Part shown: piece by piece, positions 1 through 7,310 of the stretch
How the letters are laid out: the number at the start of each line of letters is the position of its first letter
Position numbering within the stretch: position 1 is the stretch's first letter
Assembly (NCBI RefSeq): GCF_007829955.1
Contig: NZ_VIWX01000003.1
Coordinates: forward strand, 248,001-312,000
DNA: 64,000 nt
Reading direction: 5' to 3'
Source of the DNA: Saccharopolyspora dendranthemae
GTDB taxonomy: Bacteria > Actinomycetota > Actinomycetes > Mycobacteriales > Pseudonocardiaceae
Made by a program: the position numbers and the translations under genes
The notes under the pieces: model-generated
What the model was told of the DNA's origin: nothing
Databases searched by the model: none
Seen by the model: the letters and a program-made list of their open reading frames with translations, nothing else

Positions 1-670
1 CTTCGGTGAGCACCTTGACCTTGCTCGGATCGGTCTTGAACCCGTAGGCCTGCTCGACGCCCGGCAGACCGTCGTTGCGGCTGGCGAACTCGGTGTCCAC
101 GCAGAACGTGGCGTCCTCCGGGTGCTCGGCCATGACCCTCGGGATGTCCGAGACCTTCTCCACGCCCAGCCGCTTGGCGGCGTCCTGGTTGACCGAGAAC
201 GTGTAGGTGTTGTCCACCTGGTAGTCGATCGCGGTCCAGGCCACCCCGTTGCGTTCGAGGTCCTGCTTCTTGACGGCCTCGAACTGGGCCCGGGCGTCCG
301 GGATCGGGTTGTTGTTGCCGTTGTAGTTGACCCAGGACGTGCCCGTGTAGTCCCACAGGATGTCGATCTGGTTGCTGGTCAGCGCGTTGCGCGCGGTGGT
401 GGACCCCTGGATGGAGCTCAGGTCCCGCACGTTGGCGCCGGCAGCGGCCAGAGCGAACTCGCCGAGGTAGCCCATGATGAGCTGCTCGGTGAAGTTCTTC
501 GACCCGACCGTGATCGTCTGGCCCTCCAGCTCCGGAACGGGCTGGATGATGCCCGGTTCCACCGCCAGCGGGAGCGACGAACCGGAGCTGAGCCCGCAGC
601 TCGACAGCAGCAACCCGGCCATCGCCAGCGAGGCCGCTTTGAGCGCGCGACTGCGCATGCGGAGATTCAT
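1..670 (-). CDS. Glycine betaine/choline ABC transporter substrate-binding lipoprotein (partial)
   Basis: This is the extracellular binding component of an OpuC/OsmX-type osmoprotectant importer. It starts at an ATG whose first bases overlap the TGA of the upstream permease, so the two are translationally coupled. Residues 1-25 form a lipoprotein signal ending in LLSSC (lipid-anchored Cys25). After it come the motif VGSKNFTEQ and, further on, NQIDILWDYTGTSWV, both typical of the family that binds quaternary amines. The frame stays open to the left edge of the window, so the C-terminus is missing. It is the last gene of a five-gene minus-strand operon (3' to 5': binding protein, permease, ATPase, permease, BCCT carrier). 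The exact substrate (betaine, choline or carnitine) cannot be told from this part. Confidence 0.9.
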   Translation of the reverse strand, partial: MNLRMRSRALKAASLAMAGLLLSSCGLSSGSSLPLAVEPGIIQPVPELEGQTITVGSKNFTEQLIMGYLGEFALAAAGANVRDLSSIQGSTTARNALTSNQIDILWDYTGTSWVNYNGNNNPIPDARAQFEAVKKQDLERNGVAWTAIDYQVDNTYTFSVNQDAAKRLGVEKVSDIPRVMAEHPEDATFCVDTEFASRNDGLPGVEQAYGFKTDPSKVKVLTE

Positions 671-1434
671 CGCAACCCCCTCGGCGACAGGTAGGTCTCG
701 GCCAGCGCGCCGAGCCAGTCGACCAGCAGCGCCAGGGCCATCGCCAGCACGGAACCGACGATCATGACCGTGTAGTCGTTGAGCTTGTACCCGGTGTCGA
801 TCAGCTCACCGAGGCCGCCCGCGCCGACGAACAGCGCCAGCGTCGCGGTTCCCACCGCCAGCACCAGCGAGGTCCGCAGACCGGCGAGGATGAACGGCAC
901 CGCCAGCGGCATCTCGATGCGCATCAGCACGCTCGAACCGGACATGCCGATGCCGCGACCCGCGTCGACCAGCGACGAATCCACCGACTGCAGCCCCACG
1001 ATCGTGTTGCGCAGGACCGGCAGGAGCGCGTAGAAGGCGATCGGCAGCGCCGCGATCCAGAACCCGGTGGAACCACCGGTGAACAGGAAGAACAGCACGA
1101 GCAACCCCATCGAGGGGGCCGCCTGGCCGATGTTGGCGATGCCGATGACCACGGGTGCGACGCGACGTGCCCAGCTCCTGCTGAGCACCACGCCCAGCGG
1201 CACCGCGACCAGCACGACAATCAGCGCCACGGTGAGGCTGATCATGAAGTGCGTCCAGGTCAGGCCCAGGATCGTCGACGGGTTGAGGTTCCGGAGCGTC
1301 ACCTCGTCGTTGTCCCGGGTGAACGCCCAGGTCAGCACCGCCGCGACCAGCACCACCACGGTCACGGGCTGCACCAGCAGCCGCAGCCGTTCGGCCCGCG
1401 TGGACCCGGAGTCGGAAGCGTAAGCGCTGCTCAT
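667..1434 (-). CDS. Osmoprotectant ABC transporter permease (OpuCB/OpuCD type)
   Basis: This 255-residue inner-membrane permease has about six hydrophobic segments after a short basic N-terminus. The stretch GIGMSGSSVLMRIEMPLAVP is the EAA-type loop that docks on the ATPase, as in ProW/OpuCB proteins. The start ATG overlaps the stop of the ATPase gene by an ATGA, and its own stop overlaps the start of the binding-protein gene. This tight coupling shows that it belongs to the same transporter. A second, separately encoded permease lies upstream, so the importer probably uses a heterodimeric channel as in Bacillus OpuC. Confidence 0.9.
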   Translation of the reverse strand: MSSAYASDSGSTRAERLRLLVQPVTVVVLVAAVLTWAFTRDNDEVTLRNLNPSTILGLTWTHFMISLTVALIVVLVAVPLGVVLSRSWARRVAPVVIGIANIGQAAPSMGLLVLFFLFTGGSTGFWIAALPIAFYALLPVLRNTIVGLQSVDSSLVDAGRGIGMSGSSVLMRIEMPLAVPFILAGLRTSLVLAVGTATLALFVGAGGLGELIDTGYKLNDYTVMIVGSVLAMALALLVDWLGALAETYLSPRGLR

Positions 1435-2651
1435 GAGGCGTCAGCCCCAGACCCCGCGGTATCCGAACCAGCGGTTGCCGGCTCGTCGGCGTCGTCGGTG
1501 GCGTTCTCCTCGCGCAGCGCCTTGATCGTGTTCATCACGGTGTCGATGTCGACCACGCCGACGTACTCACCGCGCGAACCCGTCACCACGGCGACGCCGT
1601 CGTCGTCGGTCAGGATCGCCTCCAGGGCGTCCTGCAGCGTCGAGGCCCTCGAGACCGAGTCCTCGACCGGACGGCCGGCCCGCGCCAGGTCCGACACCGA
1701 GCCCGCCTCGCGAGCGGTCGCCCAGCGCAGCGGGCGGTTGCGCTTGTCGAGCACCACACCGATCGCGCCACGACGGGTGCCCAGACGTTCGCGCAGCACC
1801 GAAGGCGCTTCGTCGACCGTCGCGGTCGGCACCTGGCCGACCTCGATCTCGCGCACGCGGCGCAGCGTGAGCTGCTTGAGCGCCGCGCCCGCCCCGACGA
1901 ATCCGGCGACCGTGTCGTCGGCCGGGTTGGTCAGGATCGCTTCCGGGGTGTCGTACTGCAAGATCTTCGAGCGCTCGCCCAGCACCGCGATCCGGTCGCC
2001 GAGCTTGACCGCCTCGTCGAAGTCGTGCGTGACGAACACGATCGTTTTTCCCAGGTCTGCCTGCAGGCGCATGAGTTCGTCCTGCAGCACACCGCGGGTG
2101 ATCGGGTCCACCGCGCCGAAGGGCTCGTCCATCAGCAGCACCGGCGGGTTCGCCGCGAGCGCGCGGGCCACGCCGACGCGCTGCTGCTGCCCACCGGAGA
2201 GCTGCCGCGGGTAGCGGCCCCGGTACTCGGTCGGGTCGAGGTTGACCAGGTCGAGCATCTCGTCCACGCGCTCGGCGATGCGCTTGCGGTCCCAGCCGAC
2301 CATGCCCGGGACCATGCCGACGTTGTCGCCGACGGTCATGTGCGGGAACAGCCCGGCCTGCTGGATCGAGTAGCCGATCTCGCGGCGCAGCTTGTCCGCG
2401 TCCAGGCTGAGCACGTCCTGCCCGCCGATGGTGATCTTGCCGGAGGTCGGCTCGATCAAGCGGTTGATCATGCGCATGGTGGTGGTCTTGCCCGAACCCG
2501 AAGGTCCGACCAGAACCACCGTCTCCCCTGCGGGGATCGTCATGGTCACCGAATCGACGGCCGCCTGCTTCTGCCCCGGGTAGCGCTTGGAGACCTCTTC
2601 GAGCTTGATCTCCACGCCATGCCCGGCGGTCTTCTTGTCGTCGTCAGCCAC
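1431..2651 (-). CDS. Osmoprotectant ABC transporter ATP-binding protein with CBS domains
   Basis: The 406-residue ATPase powers the quaternary-amine importer. Walker A is GPSGSGKTT (residues 49-57), the signature is LSGGQ (151-155), Walker B is VLLMDEP (171-177), and the switch histidine is His209. After the nucleotide-binding domain a C-terminal part, roughly residues 270-385, carries CBS-like repeats (for example GVAVVTGSRGEYVGVVDID). In OpuA/OpuC ATPases these sense ionic strength or a nucleotide. The chosen start is GTG, preceded by GAGAGG at five-base spacing, and it overlaps the upstream permease by eight bases. The Asp/Ala-rich tail looks disordered. Confidence 0.92.
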   Translation of the reverse strand: MADDDKKTAGHGVEIKLEEVSKRYPGQKQAAVDSVTMTIPAGETVVLVGPSGSGKTTTMRMINRLIEPTSGKITIGGQDVLSLDADKLRREIGYSIQQAGLFPHMTVGDNVGMVPGMVGWDRKRIAERVDEMLDLVNLDPTEYRGRYPRQLSGGQQQRVGVARALAANPPVLLMDEPFGAVDPITRGVLQDELMRLQADLGKTIVFVTHDFDEAVKLGDRIAVLGERSKILQYDTPEAILTNPADDTVAGFVGAGAALKQLTLRRVREIEVGQVPTATVDEAPSVLRERLGTRRGAIGVVLDKRNRPLRWATAREAGSVSDLARAGRPVEDSVSRASTLQDALEAILTDDDGVAVVTGSRGEYVGVVDIDTVMNTIKALREENATDDADEPATAGSDTAGSGADAS

Positions 2652-3291
2652 GGATACCTCTCGAAGTCGTCAACCGCCCGAACAGCACGAACAAGGCGTC
2701 GAGCAGGAGCGCCAGGATGACCACGCCGACGGTGCCGGAGACGGCCATGTTCAACGCGTTCGCGCCGCCCAGCTGGCCCAGCCCCTGGAACAGCAGGTTC
2801 CCGAGACCAGGGCCTTTCGCGTACGCGGCGATGGCGGCGATGCCCATCAACATCTGGGCGCTCACCCGCATGCCCGCGAGGATCGCCGGCCAGGCCAGGC
2901 GGAGTTCGACGCGGGTGAGAACGCTGAACCGGTTCATGCCGATTCCTCGCGCCGCGTCCAGAATCGGCTGATCGACGTTCGACAGGCCGACGATCGTGTT
3001 GCGCACGATCGGCAGCAGTGCGTAGAGCACGAGCGTCACCACCGACGGGGCCACGCCCAGGCCGAACACCGGGATCAGCAGCCCGAAGAGCGCGAAGGAC
3101 GGGATCGTCAGGATCGCGCTGGAGAGAGCGGTGGCGATCGCCGCCCCGGCGGGGCTGCGGTACACCGCAACCCCGACGAGGACGCCGATGATCGTTGCCA
3201 GCAGGATGCACTGAACCACCATGCTGACGTGCTGGTACGAGTTCACCAGCAACGATTGCCACCTGGATGCTACGTAGTCCAGGAGATTCAA
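2644..3291 (-). CDS. Osmoprotectant ABC transporter permease, second subunit
   Basis: This 215-residue permease is paralogous to the one at 667-1434. It shares the loop GIGMNRFSVLTRVELRLAWP and the following AGMRVSAQ pattern of ABC importer membrane domains. The start is a TTG, chosen because AAGAAAGAG sits just upstream and no better start exists. The gene begins four bases after the stop of the BCCT carrier gene, so both are very likely on one mRNA. The 3' end overlaps the ATPase start by eight bases. Confidence 0.88.
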   Translation of the reverse strand: MNLLDYVASRWQSLLVNSYQHVSMVVQCILLATIIGVLVGVAVYRSPAGAAIATALSSAILTIPSFALFGLLIPVFGLGVAPSVVTLVLYALLPIVRNTIVGLSNVDQPILDAARGIGMNRFSVLTRVELRLAWPAILAGMRVSAQMLMGIAAIAAYAKGPGLGNLLFQGLGQLGGANALNMAVSGTVGVVILALLLDALFVLFGRLTTSRGIRG

Positions 3292-3295
3292 TTAT

Positions 3296-5020
3296 TTACT
3301 CTTTCTTGTCGGCATCCGCCGATTCGGTCTCCTCGTCGGAGGCCTCCGCTGGCGTCGTGACCAGCTGGAACTCACCGTCGTGCTCCTCGGTGCCCGCGAT
3401 GACCGCTTGCTCCAGCACCTCGGCGCCCTTCTGGTCGCGAACCGTGATGTCGTCCGAGCGCAGGTCCTTGAGCATCGCCACGCACATGAAGATCATCACG
3501 ATGGCGAAGGGCAGCGCACCCATGAACGTCAAGTTCTGGATGCCTTCCAACGCCTTGTCCTGCCCGATCACCAACATCACCGCGGCGACGGCACCGGTGG
3601 CCGCACCCCAGAAGATGACGACCCACTTGCTGGGTTCGATCGCGCCGCGCTGGGACAGCGTGCCCATGACGATCGACGCCGCGTCGGCACCCGACACGAA
3701 GAAGATCGCGACCAGGATCATCACCAGGACGGCGGTGACCAGGGCCAGCGGCAGGTGGTCGAGCACCGCGAAGGTCTGCGCCTCCGGACTGCCGTCCCCG
3801 TAGACGTTCGCGTGCTTCTGAGTGTCGATCGAGGCACCACCGAAGATCGCGAACCACACGAGGCTCACGGCGCTGGGCACCATCAGCACGCCACCGATGA
3901 ACTGGCGGATCGTGCGGCCCCGGCTGATCCGGGCGATGAACATGCCGACGAAGGGCGTCCAGGAGATCCACCAGGCCCAGTAGAAGACGGTCCAGTCGCC
4001 CAGCCAGTCCTGCATCTCCGTGCCGCCGGTCGCACCGGCGCGCGACGCCATCTCACCGAAGTCGCTCAGGTAGGAGCCGACCGCGGTGGGCAGCAGGTCC
4101 AGGATGAACACCGTCGGACCGAGGACGAAGACGAACAACGCCAGGATGGCGGCCAGCACCATGTTGATGTTGGACAGCCACTGGATGCCCTTCTCCACGC
4201 CCGAGACGGCGGAGAGGATGAAGCAGAGCGTCAGCACGGCGATGATGGCGACCAGCACGCCGGTCCCGGCATCGCCCATCGGCCAGTTGGCTGCCTTCAT
4301 GCCCGACTTGATCTGCAGGGCACCGAGACCCAGCGAGGCCGCGGAGCCGAACAGCGTCGCGAACAGCGCCAGGATGTCGATGACCTTGCCGAGCGGACCT
4401 TCGGCGGCCTTCTTGCCGATCAGCGGCGTGAAGACACCCGAGATGGTCTGCCTGCGCCCACGGCGGAAGCTGCTGTAGGCGATCGCCAGACCCGCCACCG
4501 CGTAGATCGCCCACGGGTGCAGGGTCCAGTGGAACAGCGAGGTCGACATGGCCGTCTTGATGGCCTCTTCGCTCTGGCTCGGGTCCATCCCGGGCGGCGG
4601 CGAGACGAAGTGGCTCAGCGGCTCGCTCACGCCGAAGAACATCAGACCGATGCCCATACCGGCGCTGAACATCATGGCGATCCAGGACACCGTGCGGAAC
4701 TCGGGTCCTTCGTCGTCGCGGCCCAGCGGGATCCTGCCGTACTTACTGATGGCCAGGAACAGGGCGAAGATGACGAACCCGGTGGCCGCGAGCACGAAGC
4801 CCCAGCCGGTGTTCTCGATCAACCACGTCAGCGCTGCGCCGGAGGCGGTGCTGAGCGATTCGGTCGCCAAGGCGCCCCAGGCGACCACCAAGAACATGAT
4901 GATCGCCGTGACGCCGAACACGACCCAGTCGGTTCTGGGTTTGCCGAGGAACTCGGCATCAGGTTCGGTGGATTGACCGCCCTTGGCGGGTCCACCGCTT
5001 TGTTCAGTTTCGGTCGACAC
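3296..5020 (-). CDS. BCCT family glycine betaine/choline secondary transporter
   Basis: This 574-residue, twelve-helix carrier of the betaine-choline-carnitine family imports compatible solutes with Na+ or H+. The family glycine motif appears as SAGMGIGLMFFGVSEPL. The tryptophan-rich helix-8 motif appears as YWAWWISWTPFVGMFIARIS, where aromatic side chains cage the trimethylammonium group in BetP. The C-terminal tail is long and acidic; in BetP the tail is an osmosensor. The start is GTG with a weak Shine-Dalgarno match. It is the first gene of the operon that continues into a full ABC importer, which gives the cell two energetically different uptake routes under one promoter. Confidence 0.93.
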   Translation of the reverse strand: MSTETEQSGGPAKGGQSTEPDAEFLGKPRTDWVVFGVTAIIMFLVVAWGALATESLSTASGAALTWLIENTGWGFVLAATGFVIFALFLAISKYGRIPLGRDDEGPEFRTVSWIAMMFSAGMGIGLMFFGVSEPLSHFVSPPPGMDPSQSEEAIKTAMSTSLFHWTLHPWAIYAVAGLAIAYSSFRRGRRQTISGVFTPLIGKKAAEGPLGKVIDILALFATLFGSAASLGLGALQIKSGMKAANWPMGDAGTGVLVAIIAVLTLCFILSAVSGVEKGIQWLSNINMVLAAILALFVFVLGPTVFILDLLPTAVGSYLSDFGEMASRAGATGGTEMQDWLGDWTVFYWAWWISWTPFVGMFIARISRGRTIRQFIGGVLMVPSAVSLVWFAIFGGASIDTQKHANVYGDGSPEAQTFAVLDHLPLALVTAVLVMILVAIFFVSGADAASIVMGTLSQRGAIEPSKWVVIFWGAATGAVAAVMLVIGQDKALEGIQNLTFMGALPFAIVMIFMCVAMLKDLRSDDITVRDQKGAEVLEQAVIAGTEEHDGEFQLVTTPAEASDEETESADADKKE

Positions 5021-5204
5021 AGGTATCGGCGCCGACTTTCGGCGACGCCCCCTCCTCTCCGTCGTCGGTTACGACGTTTTCCCCAACAATCGAACCGCTT
5101 AATCCGGTCGTTGGTGGCTCCAAATCGTCGTCAACCTATAAACCGTGACCCAATCGGGTTAACAAGGCAAGCTCACCTGCGGTCAGCGTGGCCGAACCGA
5201 CACC

Positions 5205-5210
5205 TAGACT
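5205..5210 (+). promoter_or_regulatory. Candidate -10 element for a leaderless transcript
   Basis: TAGACT lies eight bases before the GTG start of the gene at 5219, and that start has no ribosome-binding site. This spacing would place transcription initiation at or very near the start codon. No clear -35 hexamer is visible. This is an inference from pattern only. Confidence 0.35.
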
Positions 5211-5218
5211 GACCAACC

Positions 5219-5803
5219 GTGAAGGCTGGTCTGACACCCACGCGGGGCGCTCTGCGCGTCCTGCGCGGTGCTGGTTTGGCCTGCACAGCGGCATCACTGT
5301 CCGTAGCCGCTCACGCGGCCGCGGGCGGGGCGCTCCCGGGGATGGGAACGACCGTCGTGATCACCGTTCTGCTGGCCGGTGCCGGGGTGGCTCTGGCTGA
5401 TCGCAAGCGCGGGTCGTGGGGCATTCTAGGGGCACTGTCGGTCAGCCAGCTGGCGCTTCACTTCTTTCTCGAGCTCACGGCCCTCGGCCACCACGGGTCC
5501 GGGCACGTGCACGGGCCCGCCCCGATCCCGCTCTCGCCGGCGCTCATGACCCTCGGGCACGTGCTCGCGACCATGGCAACGGCCCTGCTCATGGCCCATG
5601 CCGAACAGGTACTGTTCGTAGTCACCCGGTTGTTGCAGGCGATCCTCCCCAGGAAGACGACCCCGTTACCGGTTGTGACTCCGCCGCCCGCGATCTGCGT
5701 GCCGGCGCCGGTTCCCCGGACTCTCGCCCAACTGATCTACCAGCGGATTCACGGGCGCCGCGGACCACCAGAATCTCCCGCAGAAAACAACGATCCGGTG
5801 TAA
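5219..5803 (+). CDS. Four-helix membrane protein, putative copper-locus partner
   Basis: The predicted 194-residue protein has about four hydrophobic segments between residues 15 and 150. A His-rich loop (LGHHGSGHVHG) lies between helices, followed by a segment with further histidines (TLGHVLATMATALLMAHAEQ). The C-terminal 50 residues are Pro-rich and probably cytoplasmic. I do not recognise a named family. The two genes downstream encode YcnI-like and CopC-like proteins, and the histidine-lined membrane part fits a metal-related role, but that is inference. The GTG start has no Shine-Dalgarno sequence, so translation may be leaderless. Confidence 0.65.
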   Translation: MKAGLTPTRGALRVLRGAGLACTAASLSVAAHAAAGGALPGMGTTVVITVLLAGAGVALADRKRGSWGILGALSVSQLALHFFLELTALGHHGSGHVHGPAPIPLSPALMTLGHVLATMATALLMAHAEQVLFVVTRLLQAILPRKTTPLPVVTPPPAICVPAPVPRTLAQLIYQRIHGRRGPPESPAENNDPV

Positions 5804-5888
5804 ATCGCCGACTGATCATTGCTATTCCGCTGCTCTCGCGCCTATGCGCGCGTGAATAGCCGACTACTACGGGAGATTTCAAGAGAAC

Positions 5889-6623
5889 ATGTCGACAAAT
5901 CGATTCCTCGCGAGGTCCGCGAGCTGGCTCGTCGTGAGCGGCGTCGCCGTCGCCCTGGGCACCGCCCCCGCGTTCGCGCACGTCTCCGCACAACCCGAGC
6001 AGGCCGAGAAGGGCGATCACGCCAAGATCGCCTTCCGCGTCCCCAACGAGGACCCTGTCGCCGGAACGGTGCAGGTCAAGGTGACGCTGCCGGAGCAGTA
6101 CCCGCTGAGCTCGGTGCGCACCAAGCCGGTTCCCGGCTGGACCGCGCAGGTCGAGAAGGGACCGATCGCACCGGTGGAGGTGGACGGAGCGCAGGTCACC
6201 GAGGCGGTCCGCTCCATCACCTGGACCGCGCAGCCGGGCACCCGGATCGGCCCGAACGAGTTCAACGAGTTCGAGGCCACCCTCGGCACCCTGCCGGAGA
6301 ACACCGACCAGCTGGTCCTGCCCACCACGCAGACCTACGACAACGGCAAGGTCGTCGACTGGAACGCCCCGCCGCCCGCACCGGGTGGCGAGGAGCCGGA
6401 GCACCCGGCCCCGTCGCTGAAGCTCGTCGAGGGCAGCGGTGAGGGCCACAGCCACGGAGCCGGCTCGCCCGAGCAGCACGGACAGGCCGCTGACCAGCAC
6501 GGTTCGAGCGACGACACGGCCCGCTACCTCGGTGGTGCCGGACTGCTCGTGGGTGCGCTGGGCCTCGGCGTCGGCGCCGGTGCGCTGGTCCGCGGACGTC
6601 GTTCCGGTGGGGACGCGTCATGA
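5889..6623 (+). CDS. YcnI-like DUF1775 copper-binding membrane-anchored protein
   Basis: This 244-residue exported protein starts with a signal peptide ending AFA. Cleavage would leave His31 as the mature N-terminus, the residue that helps bind Cu(II) in YcnI proteins. The DUF1775 domain covers about residues 31-175 (HVSAQPEQAEKG, then the conserved PGW and NEFNEFEAT stretches). A His-rich linker (GEGHSHGAGSPEQHGQ) and one C-terminal transmembrane helix followed by Arg residues anchor it outside the membrane. It overlaps copC by an ATGA. The pair probably handles extracellular copper. Confidence 0.9.
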   Translation: MSTNRFLARSASWLVVSGVAVALGTAPAFAHVSAQPEQAEKGDHAKIAFRVPNEDPVAGTVQVKVTLPEQYPLSSVRTKPVPGWTAQVEKGPIAPVEVDGAQVTEAVRSITWTAQPGTRIGPNEFNEFEATLGTLPENTDQLVLPTTQTYDNGKVVDWNAPPPAPGGEEPEHPAPSLKLVEGSGEGHSHGAGSPEQHGQAADQHGSSDDTARYLGGAGLLVGALGLGVGAGALVRGRRSGGDAS

Positions 6624-7159
6624 GGCGGCTGCTGACCGTCGGCGCGTTCGCCCTGGTCGCCCTGGTCGGCGGCGCCGCTCCGGCCCTCGCGCACAACGTG
6701 CTGGTCGGTAGTGATCCCGCCGAGGGCGCGCAGCTGTCCGCCGGTCCGCGGGAGGTCCGGCTGACCTTCGACCAGCCGGTCCGCGCGGGCGAGTCCTACA
6801 ACACCGTCAACGTCGTGGGTCCGGACGGCTCGTTCTGGGCGGACGGTCCGGCACGGGTCGAGGGCAACTCGGTCGTCGCTCCGGTCCGCGAGCTCGGACC
6901 GGCCGGCACCTACACCGTGGGTTACCGGATCCTCTCCAGCGACGGGCACCCGGTCCCGGGCAAGGTCACCTTCACGCTGACCGCCCCCGGCAAGGGCACC
7001 CCGGCACCTGGCCCGCAGGGCGGACAGAGCACCGGTCAGCCCTCTGACCAGGAAGAGCAGTCCGGTGGGATGCCGATCTGGCCGTGGATCGCCGGTGCGG
7101 TCCTGGTCGTGGTCCTCGGTCTCGTCCTGGCGCTGCGCCTGGGCAAGCCGAAGAGCTGA
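6620..7159 (+). CDS. copC: CopC-domain copper resistance protein
   Basis: This 179-residue exported CopC protein has a signal peptide ending PALA. The mature protein begins with His25, the N-terminal Cu(II) ligand of CopC. The cupredoxin-like fold covers residues 25-125 and ends with SSDGHPVPGKVTFTLT, whose Asp and His complete the type 2 copper site. A Pro/Gly/Gln-rich linker and a single C-terminal helix tether it to the membrane. CopD is not fused and does not follow. The gene overlaps the DUF1775 gene by four bases and ends just before a strong hairpin terminator. Confidence 0.92.
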   Translation: MRRLLTVGAFALVALVGGAAPALAHNVLVGSDPAEGAQLSAGPREVRLTFDQPVRAGESYNTVNVVGPDGSFWADGPARVEGNSVVAPVRELGPAGTYTVGYRILSSDGHPVPGKVTFTLTAPGKGTPAPGPQGGQSTGQPSDQEEQSGGMPIWPWIAGAVLVVVLGLVLALRLGKPKS

Positions 7160-7166
7160 TCCCCGC

Positions 7167-7205
7167 GGGGAGGGCGTCCGGGTTTCGCGCCCGGGCGCTC
7201 TCCCC
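7167..7205 (+). terminator. Hairpin terminator after copC
   Basis: Sixteen-base arms (7167-7182 and 7190-7205) pair with two G-T wobbles around a seven-base loop, eight bases past the copC stop. No long T tract follows, as is common in actinomycetes. Confidence 0.7.
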
Positions 7206-7310
7206 ATACCTCTTCGAATCTAGTGAAATCCACAGAACAGGCGCTCTCGGCATAACCCGGGACGCGCTATTTGTGGAATTGTTCGTTCCGCTATTCCGCG
7301 GAATTGCCGA

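Noticed and set aside
3380..5212. Plus-strand frame of 610 codons
   Set aside because: It lies antisense to the BCCT transporter gene and shows the charged low-complexity composition of a shadow frame.
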